DNA of 64,000 nt. Origin: Acidobacteriota bacterium. Its GTDB lineage: Bacteria; Acidobacteriota; UBA6911. The notes under the pieces were generated by a model. That model saw only the letters and a list, made by a program, of their open reading frames with translations. It did no database searches and was not told the DNA's origin. The DNA lies in the NCBI GenBank assembly GCA_012729555.1, contig JAAYCX010000015.1:1-64000 (forward strand), read 5' to 3'. The position numbers and the translations under genes are program-made. Shown piece by piece: positions 43,054-55,200 of this stretch (position 1 is the stretch's first letter; each line of letters starts with the position of its first letter).

Positions 43054-44340
43054 TCAGCCGGCCACTTCCCCGAAGGCTTCCCGCGCCAGCTCTATCGTGG
43101 CCTTGATGTCGCTTTTCGTGTGGGCCAGCGACAGGAAACCGGTCTCGAACTGGGACGGCGGGAAATAGACCCCCCGCCGGAGCATGGCGTGGAAGAACCG
43201 GGCGTACCGTTCGGTATCGGAGGTCTTGGCCGTCTGGAAATCCCTGACGTCCGTTTCGGTGAAAAAGACCGTGAACATCGACCCGATGGAGTTGATCCGG
43301 ACCGGGACGCCGGCGTCCCCGGCCGCCTTCTTCAGGCCGACCACCAGGGAGGCGGTCATGGCCGCCAGTTTCGCGTACACTCCCTCCTTCTTCAGGGCCC
43401 CCAGCGCCGCGATGCCGGCCGAAACCGCCAGGGGGTTCCCCGAAAGCGTCCCCGCCTGGTAGACGGGCCCCTCCGGGGCCACCCATTTCATGATGGAGCG
43501 GTGGCCGCCGTAGGCGCCCACCGGGAGCCCGCCGCCGATGACCTTCCCCAGGCAGGTGAGGTCGGGCTTGACCCTGAGCAGCGCCTGGGCGCCCCCGTAC
43601 AGGAGCCGGAACCCGGTGATCACCTCGTCGAAGATCAGCAGGGCGCCGTGCTCGCGCGTGAGCTTGCGCAGGCGCTGGAGAAATCCCTGCGCGGGGGGGA
43701 CGATCCCCATGTTGCCGGCCACCGGCTCGATGATGACGGCGGCGACCTCCGACCGGTTCAGGTCGAGGACCTGGTGCACCGCGTCGATGTCGTTGTAAGG
43801 AATGGAGATGGTGGAACTGCAGTCCTGGGGCAGGACGCCGAGGCTGTCCGGGAGCCCGAGCGTAGCCACCCCCGACCCCGCCTTCACCAGCAGGCTGTCC
43901 ACGTGCCCGTGGTAGCAGCCGTCGAACTTGACGATCTTGTTGCGTCCCGTGAAGGCGCGCGCAAGCCGGACGGCGCTCATGGTCGCCTCGGTGCCCGAGT
44001 TCACCAGCCGGACCTTTTCGATGGAGGGGACGGCCTCGGTGATCATCTCCGCCAGGACGACCTCGTTCTCGGTGGGCGCGCCGTAGCTGGTACCCAGCCC
44101 GATCTGCCGCCGCAGGGCGCCGATCACGGGCGCCGGGGCGTGCCCCAGGATGAGGGGGCCCCAGGAGCCAAGGTAGTCGATGTAGGTGTTCCCGTCCACG
44201 TCGGTAACGCGGCTCCCTTTCCCCGACCGGATGAACCGGGGGTCCCCGCCGACGCTGCGGAAGGCGCGCACGGGGCTGTTCACCCCCCCGGGGATTCGTT
44301 TCTGCGCGCGGGAAAACAACTCCTTGGATCGATCGTTCAC
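43054..44340 (-). CDS. hemL: Glutamate-1-semialdehyde 2,1-aminomutase
   Basis: 428 aa PLP enzyme of the C5 route to 5-aminolevulinate. Key features: SPVRAF near the N-terminus, FDEVITGFR (Asp of the PLP pyridine), and the PLP Lys in LGKVIGGGLPVGAYGG (about residue 265). GTG 44340 is used, with GGAG about 10 bases upstream. Longer frames overlap hemB. It lies 29 bases after hemB on the same strand, so the pair forms a haem/tetrapyrrole operon. This matches the haem demand of the octaheme protein. Confidence 0.96.
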   Translation of the reverse strand: MNDRSKELFSRAQKRIPGGVNSPVRAFRSVGGDPRFIRSGKGSRVTDVDGNTYIDYLGSWGPLILGHAPAPVIGALRRQIGLGTSYGAPTENEVVLAEMITEAVPSIEKVRLVNSGTEATMSAVRLARAFTGRNKIVKFDGCYHGHVDSLLVKAGSGVATLGLPDSLGVLPQDCSSTISIPYNDIDAVHQVLDLNRSEVAAVIIEPVAGNMGIVPPAQGFLQRLRKLTREHGALLIFDEVITGFRLLYGGAQALLRVKPDLTCLGKVIGGGLPVGAYGGHRSIMKWVAPEGPVYQAGTLSGNPLAVSAGIAALGALKKEGVYAKLAAMTASLVVGLKKAAGDAGVPVRINSIGSMFTVFFTETDVRDFQTAKTSDTERYARFFHAMLRRGVYFPPSQFETGFLSLAHTKSDIKATIELAREAFGEVAG

Positions 44341-44369
44341 GAGCCTGGCTCCAATCTGAAAAAGTCGGG

Positions 44370-45338
44370 TTAGGACAATATTTCCGCGGCCTCTTTGGCG
44401 AAGTAGGTCAGGATGATATCGGCGCCCGCGCGCCGGATGCCGATCAGGGATTCCATCATGGTGCGCGGCAGGTCGAGCCACCCCATCCGCCCGGCCGCCA
44501 CCAGGGCGGAGTATTCGCCGCTGACCTGGTAGGCCGCCAGGGGGATGGAGTAGCGGTCCCGGGCCATCCGGAGGATGTCCAGGTAGGGGCCGGCGGGCTT
44601 CACCATGATGATGTCGGCCCCTTCACCGATGTCGAGATCGATCTCGCGCAGGGCTTCGCGTGCGTTGGCGGGGTCCATCTGGTGGCTGCGCCGGTCCCCG
44701 AACGCCGGGGCCGAACCGGCCGCCTCGCGGAACGGGCCGTAGTAACCCGACGCGTACTTCACCGCGTAGGACATGATCGGGGTGTTCTGGAAGCCATGGG
44801 CGTCCAGCAGCGAACGGATGGCGCCCACCCTCCCGTCCATCATGTCCGAGGGGGCGATCATGTCCGAGCCCGCCCCGGCCTGGGACAGGGCTGTCCGGGC
44901 CAGCAGCTCGAGGGTCTCGTCGTTGAGGATCTCCCCGCCGGAGACGACGCCGCAGTGGCCGTGGGAGGTGTATTCGCAGAGGCAGACGTCGGAAATCAGG
45001 ACGATGCCCGGGACCTCGCGCTTGAGGGCCCGGAGCGCCTGCTGCACGATCCCCTCGTCGTCCCAGGCCCCGCTCCCGTGATCGTCCTTCTTGTCGGGGA
45101 CCCCGAAGAGCATGACGCCGCCGATGCCGAGCGATTTCACCGCCCGGACCTCCTCCACGAGGGTGTCCACGGACCAGTGGTAGTTCCCCGGCATCGCGGA
45201 GATCTCCTTTTTCACCCCCTCGCCGGGACAGACGAAGAGGGGATACACCAGCTGTTCGGGCGACAACCTGGTTTCCGCCACCATCCCCCGGATCAGGCTG
45301 CTGCGGAGCCTTCGCGGACGGTTTTCCGGAAAGGACAT
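44370..45338 (-). CDS. hemB: Delta-aminolevulinic acid dehydratase (porphobilinogen synthase)
   Basis: 323 aa. Condenses two 5-aminolevulinates to porphobilinogen. The zinc-binding [14 protein letters not shown] (three Cys) is present, so this is the Zn-type enzyme. The Schiff-base Lys residues are in [14 protein letters not shown] and [15 protein letters not shown] 45338 has GGGAG 9 bases upstream; TTG 45356 is a weaker option. It is first in the hemB-hemL unit, with an extended -10 promoter at 45404-45412. Confidence 0.96.
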   Translation of the reverse strand: MSFPENRPRRLRSSLIRGMVAETRLSPEQLVYPLFVCPGEGVKKEISAMPGNYHWSVDTLVEEVRAVKSLGIGGVMLFGVPDKKDDHGSGAWDDEGIVQQALRALKREVPGIVLISDVCLCEYTSHGHCGVVSGGEILNDETLELLARTALSQAGAGSDMIAPSDMMDGRVGAIRSLLDAHGFQNTPIMSYAVKYASGYYGPFREAAGSAPAFGDRRSHQMDPANAREALREIDLDIGEGADIIMVKPAGPYLDILRMARDRYSIPLAAYQVSGEYSALVAAGRMGWLDLPRTMMESLIGIRRAGADIILTYFAKEAAEILS

Positions 45339-45403
45339 GAAGCCACTCCCTTTCAAAAAGAGGGCCGGCCGGCAAAGACCGGGTCGACCCGCGAAAAAGG
45401 AGG

Positions 45404-45412
45404 ATTATATCA
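45404..45412 (-). promoter_or_regulatory. Extended -10 promoter of hemB-hemL
   Basis: Minus strand reads TGATATAAT, an extended -10 with perfect TATAAT (45404-45409). No good -35 is found 17 bases upstream, which extended -10 promoters tolerate. The start would be near 45397, leaving a leader of about 60 bases. Confidence 0.5.
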
Positions 45413-45484
45413 CGGCGACGGGCCGAGGGGAGCGCCCCATTTGGCCCGTTCTCATCGGTCCGGATTTGTGGTAGAAGTGGGGCG

Positions 45485-46912
45485 ATGGGGACACATATTC
45501 CACCCGGGGGGGGGCACGCCCTCGAGCGCCGGGTCCGAAGGACCATCGAGGCCCATGAGATGCTGGCCGGGGGGGAGCACGTCCTGGTCGCCGTCAGCGG
45601 GGGGGCCGACAGCGTGGCGCTGCTCCACTGCCTCGTCGCCCTCTCGCCCGAATACGATCTCAGGCTGACGGTGGCGCACCTCAACCACCGGATCCGGGGG
45701 GAGGAGGCCGACGCCGACGCCGACTTCGTCCGCCGGATGAGCCTCGAGCTGGGTCTTCGGTGCATCGCCAAAACCGTGGAGGTCCGGCGGCAGGCGGAAC
45801 TCGCCGGACGGAACCTGGAGGAGCATGCGCGCAGGGTGCGTTACGGCTTTCTCCGCGGCGCGGCGCGCCGCGTGGGGGCCGGAAAGATCGCCGTCGGCCA
45901 CAACCTGAACGACCAGGCGGAAACCGCGCTCTTCCGCTTCCTCCGGGGAAGCGGGATCGAAGGGCTCGCGGCCATGGCTCCCGTGGCCGACGGCCTCGTG
46001 ATCCGCCCCTTGCTGGACTGCGGCCGCGGGCTGATCGTCGACTACCTCGAGCGGCGCGGGATCGGCCACAGGGAGGACGCCTCCAACGGCGACCTCCGCT
46101 ACGCGCGCAACCGGCTCCGTCATGAAACCCTCCCCTCCCTCCGGAGCCGCTACAACCCCCGCCTCGTCCCCGCCCTGGCGCGCCAGGCGCGGATGGTGCG
46201 GGAGGTGTGGGATTACGTCCGGTCGCAGGCCTCGGAAGCCTCAGACGGCATCCTCCGCACCTCCGGGGGGGAGGTCGTGCTCGAGATCCCCCCCCTGGCC
46301 CGGCTCCACCCCGCTCTGAGGAAAGAGGTGGTGCGGCGCGCGCTGCGCGAGTGCCTGGGGTCGCTGCGCGGGATCGGATCGGTTCATATCGAGGGGATCC
46401 TGGCCCTGTGCGCCGGCCGGGGGGAGAGCCGCCAGGCCCAGCTTCCGCGCGGCGCCCGGGCGATCCGCCAGTTCGACACCCTGACGCTTTCCGGGCGGCC
46501 CCCTTCGGAAACGCTCGGGTACGCCTACCCGCTCGCGGTGCCGGGCGAATGCCTCCTCCGGGAAACGGGGGTGACATTCCGGGCTTCCGCCTGCCAGGCC
46601 CCGTCACCTGGGACGCCGGCACCCCGTTCCCGTGCCTTCATCGACCCCTCGACCCTCCCCGGCCCCCTGACGGTCCGGTCGCGGGCACCGGGGGACCGGT
46701 ACGGGGGGGAGGGGCACCGGAAGGTCAAGCGGATGCTGATCGACGCCAGGGTCCCGCGCCTCGAGCGCTCCCGCCTGGCGATGGTGGCCTCCGGCGACGC
46801 CGTCGTCTGGATCCCCGGCTTCCGGCCCGCCCGCCGGCACGAGGCCGCGCCGGGCACCCCCTGCATCATGCTCGAGAGGATCCCCGCCGCGGTGGAACCT
46901 GGACTTTTCTAA
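45485..46912 (+). CDS. tilS: tRNA(Ile)-lysidine synthase
   Basis: 475 aa. The PP-loop ATPase motif SGGADSVALLHCL (about residue 38) is intact, followed by HLNHRIRGEEADADADFV and HNLNDQAETALFRFLRGSG. It changes C34 of tRNA-Ile(CAU) to lysidine so that it reads AUA. A TilS C-terminal domain (PGDRYGGEGHRKVKRMLIDARVPR) completes it. It starts with ATG 45485, divergent from hemB, and heads the tilS-ftsH-folP-cdaA-cdaR series. Confidence 0.95.
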   Translation: MGTHIPPGGGHALERRVRRTIEAHEMLAGGEHVLVAVSGGADSVALLHCLVALSPEYDLRLTVAHLNHRIRGEEADADADFVRRMSLELGLRCIAKTVEVRRQAELAGRNLEEHARRVRYGFLRGAARRVGAGKIAVGHNLNDQAETALFRFLRGSGIEGLAAMAPVADGLVIRPLLDCGRGLIVDYLERRGIGHREDASNGDLRYARNRLRHETLPSLRSRYNPRLVPALARQARMVREVWDYVRSQASEASDGILRTSGGEVVLEIPPLARLHPALRKEVVRRALRECLGSLRGIGSVHIEGILALCAGRGESRQAQLPRGARAIRQFDTLTLSGRPPSETLGYAYPLAVPGECLLRETGVTFRASACQAPSPGTPAPRSRAFIDPSTLPGPLTVRSRAPGDRYGGEGHRKVKRMLIDARVPRLERSRLAMVASGDAVVWIPGFRPARRHEAAPGTPCIMLERIPAAVEPGLF

Positions 46913-46949
46913 TGTATCCTCAATCTTATATTTATCGCGGGGGCTCTGG

Positions 46950-47031
46950 TATACTGTCATAGAGGGAACTATGCCCCGCGGAAGCGGGGTGTAGCTTCGG
47001 CCGGGCGCCGGCCGAAGGTCCCGATTGGAGG
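46950..47031 (+). promoter_or_regulatory. ftsH promoter -10 and structured leader
   Basis: A -10 box TATACT at 46950-46955, with no clear -35. Between it and the Shine-Dalgarno GGAGG (47027-47031) lie two strong hairpins: CCCCGC-GGAA-GCGGGG (46974-46989, GNRA tetraloop) and CTTCGGCCGG-GCG-CCGGCCGAAG (46995-47017, 10-bp stem). The second ends 9 bases before the Shine-Dalgarno. Confidence 0.5.
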
Positions 47032-47039
47032 TTTTTCTA

Positions 47040-48962
<1,923 letters not shown>

Positions 48963-48996
48963 CCGGCCCGGCCTCCTGCAGACAGGATCCCACCTC

Positions 48997-49887
48997 ATGC
49001 CCCAACTCTCTTCCCGAAAGACCTTCACCCTCGCGGCCGGAGACTGGACCCTCGGGCTGGGGGAGCGGACCCTGGTCATGGGTATCCTCAACGTCACCCC
49101 CGATTCCTTCTCGGACCGGGGAGCGCATTTCGAGATCGAGGCCGCCGTCCGGAGGGCGTGGCAGATCGCCGAGGAGGGGGCGGACATCCTCGACATCGGC
49201 GGGGAGTCCACCCGCCCCGGGTCCCAGGGGGTCGACACGGAGGAGGAGCTCCGGAGGGTGATCCCCGTGCTCGAGGCCCTGGCCCGGGGGCCCGGGTACC
49301 CCATCCCGGTCTCCGTGGACACCTCCAAGGCGCGCGTAGCGCGCGAGGCGCTCCAGTGCGGCGCCGCCGTCATCAACGACATCACCGCGCTCGACAACGA
49401 CCCCGCCATCGCGGAGGAAGTCGCCGCGCGGGGGGCCGCCCTGGTCCTGATGCACATGCGGGGGAAACCCTCCAACATGCAGGCGCTTCCGCCAAGCCCC
49501 GATATTCTCGGGGAGATCGACCGCTGGGCCCGGGAAGCGGTTGCGCGGGCCGAAGCCGGTGGTGTATCCTCAGACAAGGTGATCCTGGATCCCGGGATAG
49601 GGTTCGGGAAAACGGCGACCCAGAACATCGAGATCATAGTGAATCTCCCCCGGCTTGCGGCCGCGGGATTTCCCGTCCTCGTCGGAACGTCGCGAAAATC
49701 GTTCATCGGTTCCATCGTAAAAAAAACCGCGGAAGAACGGGTCCCGGGAACCTGTGCGACGGTGGCGGCCTCCATCCTTTACGGGGCGCACATCGTGCGC
49801 GTGCATGACGTCGCCGCCGCCCGGGATGTCGCCGATGTCACCGACGCGATCGCGAGGGCCGCGGGGCGGACGCCGGAAGCAGGCTGA
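48997..49887 (+). CDS. folP: Dihydropteroate synthase
   Basis: 296 aa. Joins 6-hydroxymethyl-dihydropterin diphosphate and p-aminobenzoate in folate synthesis. Signature segments: MGILNVTPDSFSDRG, ADILDIGGESTRPGS, PVSVDTSKARVAREAL, ILDPGIGFGKTATQN, VLVGTSRKSFIG and the final RVHDV. No other folate gene is adjacent. It sits between ftsH and cdaA as in many genomes. Confidence 0.96.
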   Translation: MPQLSSRKTFTLAAGDWTLGLGERTLVMGILNVTPDSFSDRGAHFEIEAAVRRAWQIAEEGADILDIGGESTRPGSQGVDTEEELRRVIPVLEALARGPGYPIPVSVDTSKARVAREALQCGAAVINDITALDNDPAIAEEVAARGAALVLMHMRGKPSNMQALPPSPDILGEIDRWAREAVARAEAGGVSSDKVILDPGIGFGKTATQNIEIIVNLPRLAAAGFPVLVGTSRKSFIGSIVKKTAEERVPGTCATVAASILYGAHIVRVHDVAAARDVADVTDAIARAAGRTPEAG

Positions 49888-49930
49888 AACAGGCCCTCTC
49901 CAGAACATTTTCCGGGGGTGACGCGGTTTC

Positions 49931-50749
49931 ATGGATTTCATACCGGGATTTTTCCAGTCTACGCCGGTTTCGGTGCGGGATCTCGTGGATGTCGCACTGG
50001 TCGCCTATATCCTCTACCGGTTCCTCCTGCTCATGAAGGGGACCCGGGGCGTACAGATGACGTTCGGCATCGTCGTCCTGCTCGGCTTCTACTGGGTCAT
50101 CCGGTTCTACAACCTGACGGCGGTGGAATGGCTGCTTTCGAACATCCTCACCTATATCGTCTTCGCCATCATCGTGCTCTACCAGAGTGAAATCCGGAGG
50201 GCCCTGGCCGGCATCGGGAAGACCTCAATCTGGGGGCGCAACCGGGACCGGGGCGGAAGCGGGTTCGACGAGATCGTCCAGGCCTCGACCAACCTGGCGT
50301 CCCGCCGTATCGGCGCCCTGATCATCATCGAGCGTGAAATCGGCCTCAGGAACTACGTCGAGAGCGGCATCACCCTGGACGCCGTCATCACCTACGACCT
50401 GCTGGTCACCATCTTCAATCCCAACACCCCCCTGCATGACGGCGCCGTCATCGTGCAGAAGAACCGGATCCTGGCGGCCGGGTGCTTCCTGCCGCTCACC
50501 CTGGACCCGCACCTCAGCAACGAACTGGGAACGAGGCACCGGGCGGCCATCGGCATCACCGAGGAAACCGACGCCGTCGCCGTGGTCGTGTCCGAGGAGA
50601 CGGGGACGATTTCGCTCGCCATCGGGGGGAACATCACCCGCAACTACGACGGCCCGGGACTGCGCGCCGCGCTCTCCGCCGCCGTCGAGGGGAAAACGGA
50701 AGGCCGAGGCTCCGATCCGGGCCCGAAGCCGCGCCGGGAAGCACCATGA
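49931..50749 (+). CDS. cdaA: Diadenylate cyclase, CdaA type
   Basis: 272 aa. Two or three N-terminal membrane helices (VALVAYILYRFLLLM, FGIVVLLGFYWVIRF, ILTYIVFAIIVLY) precede the DAC domain with catalytic DGA (PLHDGAVIVQ) and RHR (LGTRHRAAIGI) motifs. It makes c-di-AMP from two ATP. It overlaps the downstream cdaR by four bases (ATGA), the conserved pairing with its extracytoplasmic regulator. c-di-AMP usually controls potassium and osmolyte transport and wall integrity. The C-terminal tail after GGNITRNYDG is short and basic. Confidence 0.95.
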   Translation: MDFIPGFFQSTPVSVRDLVDVALVAYILYRFLLLMKGTRGVQMTFGIVVLLGFYWVIRFYNLTAVEWLLSNILTYIVFAIIVLYQSEIRRALAGIGKTSIWGRNRDRGGSGFDEIVQASTNLASRRIGALIIIEREIGLRNYVESGITLDAVITYDLLVTIFNPNTPLHDGAVIVQKNRILAAGCFLPLTLDPHLSNELGTRHRAAIGITEETDAVAVVVSEETGTISLAIGGNITRNYDGPGLRAALSAAVEGKTEGRGSDPGPKPRREAP

Positions 50750-51681
50750 AAAGGACCTTTCGGGAATACGCACTGGAAAACTGGAGCCTGAAGGCCACCG
50801 CCACTTTCCTGGCCCTGGTCCTGTGGCTCTTCGTCCGGGGGGAACCCGGCCCGGAGCGGGTGCTCGCGGTTCCCCTGGAGATCCGCGTCGCCCACCAGAT
50901 GGAGATCGTCAACGAACGACCGACCACGGTCGAGGTGACGATGCGGGGCGCGCCCTTTTCCAACATGTGGTTCGGCAAGCTCCTCCCCTCCTGCGTCATC
51001 GATCTCGAGGGGGTCGGCGAGGGGGAGCACACCGTAGCCCTGACCCCGGAGCACGTGAAGGTGTCCAAGGGTTCCGGCATCCGGGTGCTGCAGGTCAGCC
51101 CCGCCCGGGTCTCCATCATCCTGGAAAAAACCATATCCCGGGAAGTGCCCGTCGTGGTGCCGGTGCTGGAATCCCCACCTGAGGGCTTCGAGGTGTACGG
51201 CAGGACCCTGAACCCCCCGACCGTCCTGATCTCCGGCCCGCGTTCACGGGTCGACTCCCTGAACGACATCCCGACCGAACCGATCTCCATCGGCGGCCAG
51301 ACGCAGTCGGTCCGGTATTTCGCCAACCTGAGCATCGCCGACCGCCTGGTCCGCACGCCGGCCAGGAAGCCGGTCCAGGTCGACATCGCGATCGGTCCGC
51401 GCAGAAGGACCCACACCATCAACAACGTCGCGGTGGCCGCGGACAACGAGGCCTTTTCAGTGACCCCCGGGCATCTTTCGATTCAGATCCTCGCCCCCCC
51501 CGAGGTCATCGACAAAACGGGGGCCTCGAACTTCCGGGCCTCCGTCCGGACCGGGGTCCTCGATCCATCCAAACTCCCCGGGAGGGTGAAACCCTCCGTG
51601 CAGGTCCTGGACGATTTCGGCGGCGCCCTCGCCATCAAGGGGATCCACCCTCCGGAGGTCACGGTAAAACGCGGGAAGTAG
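50746..51681 (+). CDS. cdaR: YbbR-domain protein CdaR, CdaA regulator
   Basis: 311 aa. A single N-terminal membrane anchor (LKATATFLALVLWLFV) is followed by three to four YbbR repeats outside the membrane (VEVTMRGAPFSNMW, PPTVLISGPRSRVDSLNDIPTEPISI, GIHPPEVTVKRGK). CdaR binds CdaA and modulates c-di-AMP synthesis. The start ATG 50746 overlaps the cdaA stop, ensuring coupled expression. In many genomes glmM follows; here rfaE2 does. Confidence 0.92.
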   Translation: MKRTFREYALENWSLKATATFLALVLWLFVRGEPGPERVLAVPLEIRVAHQMEIVNERPTTVEVTMRGAPFSNMWFGKLLPSCVIDLEGVGEGEHTVALTPEHVKVSKGSGIRVLQVSPARVSIILEKTISREVPVVVPVLESPPEGFEVYGRTLNPPTVLISGPRSRVDSLNDIPTEPISIGGQTQSVRYFANLSIADRLVRTPARKPVQVDIAIGPRRRTHTINNVAVAADNEAFSVTPGHLSIQILAPPEVIDKTGASNFRASVRTGVLDPSKLPGRVKPSVQVLDDFGGALAIKGIHPPEVTVKRGK

Positions 51682-51744
51682 CCGCCGGGGAGGTTCCGCC
51701 CGTCTTGTAGCCCGCGGGGGCATCTGCTATCCTCGATCTCGGCC

Positions 51745-52227
51745 ATGATCTCTCATAAGTTGAAGACTCTCGAGGAACTGGTCCGGCTCCGGGCCGAACT
51801 GGGAAAATCGGGCCGGACCCTGGTCTTCACCAACGGCTGCTTCGATCTCCTGCACGTGGGACACGTGCGCATGCTCCATCGGGCCCGCTCCCTCGGGGAC
51901 GTGCTGGTCGTGGCGATCAACAGCGATCGTTCGGTCCGGGAGATCAAGGGCCCGGCGCGGCCCGTCATGCCCGAGGCGGAACGGGCCGAGATCCTCTCCG
52001 CGCTCGAGCCGGTCGATTTTGTGGTCGTTTTCGACGAAGCCACCCCGGAGGCCGTCATCGACCTCCTGGTCCCGGACGTGCTGGCCAAGGGAGCCGACTG
52101 GAGTTCCGACTCGATCGTCGGGCGGGAACGGGTCGAGGGCTCCGGGGGGCGCGTCTGCCGCATCCCGCTGGCCGAGGGGGTCTCCACCACGGACATCATT
52201 CAAAGAGTTCTCGAGCGTTTCGGATAG
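51745..52227 (+). CDS. rfaE2: D-glycero-beta-D-manno-heptose-1-phosphate adenylyltransferase
   Basis: 160 aa, corresponding to the C-terminal half of E. coli HldE. It uses ATP to make ADP-heptose for LPS inner core. Nucleotidyltransferase motifs: [16 protein letters not shown] (H-x-G-H) and [12 protein letters not shown] separate short protein means the kinase (rfaE1) is elsewhere. Its presence supports a Gram-negative outer membrane. It ends 7 bases before the mfd start. Confidence 0.95.
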   Translation: MISHKLKTLEELVRLRAELGKSGRTLVFTNGCFDLLHVGHVRMLHRARSLGDVLVVAINSDRSVREIKGPARPVMPEAERAEILSALEPVDFVVVFDEATPEAVIDLLVPDVLAKGADWSSDSIVGRERVEGSGGRVCRIPLAEGVSTTDIIQRVLERFG

Positions 52228-52234
52228 GCGGGCG

Positions 52235-55200
52235 GTGATTCCTCTGAAGCGGATACTGGAAACGGCGCTGCAAAGCGGAGCGTTCGAGCGGCTGGAGGGG
52301 GCGCTCGGCCGGGGCGAGGGCTCCGCCACCGTCTCGGGAGCGGCCGGAGGGGCGAAAGCGCTGGTCCTCGCCGGGGCGGCGCTTCGCGGGCGGCGCCCGC
52401 TCGCCGTCATCACCTCCTCCGGAGCCGAGGCGCAGACCCTCGCCGAGGAGCTCCGCTTCTTCCTCGACCTGCTCGCCCCCGCGCCGCCCGAGGTCGTCCA
52501 TCTTCCCGAACTCGAAGTCGATCCCTACCGGGGGCTCTCCCCCCACCCCGAGATCGCCGCCGCCCGCGCCCGGGCGCTCTGGCGCCTGCTCCAGGACACC
52601 CCCGCGGTCCTGGTCGCCTCGGCAAAGGCTGCGGCGGTCCGCATGCATTCGCCCGAGCGCTTCCTCGCCGGCTGCCTGTCGCTCGCCGAGGGGGAGGAAC
52701 TCTCCCCGGAACTCGTGTGCGCCCATCTCAGGGAAGCCGGGTACCTGGAAGACGATCCCGTGACCGATCCGGGGGAATTCTCCCTCAGGGGGGGGATCCT
52801 GGACCTCTTCCCGCCGAACCTGGATCGGCCGGTCCGACTGGAGTTCTTCGGGGACCAGATCGATTCCATGCGCCTGTTCGACCCCGATTCGCAGCGGTCC
52901 ACCGCCAGGGCCGGGGCGCTCCAGGTCGTCCCGATGAGGGAGTACTGCCCGGGGCCCGGGCGGCTCAGGCGCTGGGCGGAAGAAGCCCCCGCCCTCTGGA
53001 GAGCCCCCTTTCTGCCCCACCTCGAGGAGGAGCTGGCGCTGGCGCGCCACGGGGAGCCTTTCCCCGCCTTCGAGTTTCTCCTGCCGGCCGTGGATCCGCT
53101 CCAGCACACCCTTTTCGACTACGTCCGCGGATCCCGCCTCGCCCTGGTCGAGCCCGAGGCGGTGCGCCACGCGCTCGAGCGGCATCACGCCGCCCTGTAC
53201 GAGCGTTTCGTGGACCGGACGGAGGCACAGAAGCCCGTGCTCGCCCCTGAGCGGCTCTCCGTCGCGGTCGACGATTTCTTCGCCGGGCTCGAGAGCTTCG
53301 ACCGGCTCGAACTGGAGGAGCTCGGCGTCGCGGGACCCGAAGCCTCCCGGATCTACGTCTCATCCCAGCCGACACGCAGATATCACGGCAACATCCGGGA
53401 GCTGATCGCCGATATCGGGAAATTCCGCGCCGCGGGGGAAACCCTCGCCTTCGTGCTCTCGAACCTCGGGCGCGCGGAGCGCCTCCACGACATCCTGAAG
53501 GAATACGATATCCCCGCCCGCCTCTGCCGCCCCGGCGGGGAGGAGCCGGAGGCTCCCGGGGGCGGCGTCCTCGTCGGCACGGGCGCCCTGCACGCGGGTT
53601 GCTTCCTGCCGGCGTCGAACCTTCGCCTGCTGGCCGGCCAGGACGTTTTCGACGAGGCCGACATCGGGCTGGGGCCCAAAAAAATCAAGTCCGCCCGACG
53701 CAGCCTCTTCATTTCCGATTTCCGCGACCTGAAGCCGGGGGATTACGTCGTCCACGTGGATCACGGTATCGGCATGTTCCAGGGGCTGCAGTCGATCGGG
53801 CTCCAGGAGGGGGCCAAGGAATTCGTCCTGCTGACCTACCAGAACGACGCCCGGCTCTACGTCCCGGTCGAGCGGCTCGACCTGATCCAGAAATACAGCA
53901 GCATGGGGGGCACACGCCCGACCCTCGACCGGCTGGGGGGCACCAGCTGGGCGAGGACCAAGACCCGCATCAAGAAATCGATGCGGGACATGGCGGAAGA
54001 GCTCCTCGAGCTCTACGCCCAGCGCCAGACGGTCTCCGGCTATGCCTTCGCCCCCGATACCGCCTGGCAGCGGGAGTTCGAGGACGCCTTCGAGTTCGAG
54101 CTGACCCGGGACCAGGCGGACGCCCTGGAGGCGGTGAAAACCGACATGGAGGCGCCGCGGCCGATGGACCGGCTGCTCTGCGGCGATGTCGGCTACGGCA
54201 AGACGGAGGTCGCCATGCGGGCGGCCTTCAAGGCCGTCATGGACGGGAAGCAGGTGGCCGTGCTCGCCCCCACGACCGTGCTGGCCTTCCAGCATTACAA
54301 TACGCTGGTCGGGCGCTTCACCGCCTTCCCCGTGCGCATCCAGCTCCTGTCGCGCTTCCGCAGCCCCCGCGAGCAGAAGCAGATCCTCGAGGACCTGGAA
54401 ACGGGCCAGGTCGACCTGGTCGTGGGAACGCACCGGCTCCTGTCCAGGGACGTGAAGTTCAAGGACCTGGGACTCGTCATCGTGGACGAGGAACAGCGCT
54501 TCGGCGTCACCCACAAGGAACGCCTGAAACGGCTGAAGACGCGGGTGGACGTGCTGACGCTCACGGCCACCCCTATCCCCAGGACGCTCAACATGGCGCT
54601 GCTGGGGATGCGGGACATGTCCACGATCGAGACCCCGCCCAAGAACCGGCTCGCCATCCAGACCTCGGTCCTCAAGTACAGCCCCGACGTCGTCCGCTCC
54701 GCCATCGAGATGGAGCTGGCCCGCAACGGCCAGGTGTACTACCTGCACAACCGGGTGGAGACCATCCACTCCGCGGCGGCGAAGGTACAGCAGCTCATCC
54801 CCGAGGCCAGGATAGGAGTGGCCCACGGCCAGATGAACGAACAGGAACTGGAGCGCATCATGCTCCGGTTCGTCCGCAACGAGCTGGACGTCCTGGTCGC
54901 CACAACCATCATCGAGAACGGGCTGGACATCCCGCGGGCCAACACCCTCATCGTGGACCGCGCCGACCTGTACGGCCTCTCGCAGCTCTACCAACTGCGC
55001 GGGCGCGTGGGCCGGAGCGACCGCCGGGCCTACGCCTATCTCCTCATCCCCTCCGACGAGGCCCTTTCGGAGGTCGCCCGCAAACGCCTGTCGGCCATCC
55101 GCGAGTTCAGCGACCTGGGAACCGGATTCCGCGTCGCTGCGCTGGACCTGGAGATCCGCGGCGCCGGCAACCTGCTGGGGGGGGAGCAGCACGGGCATAT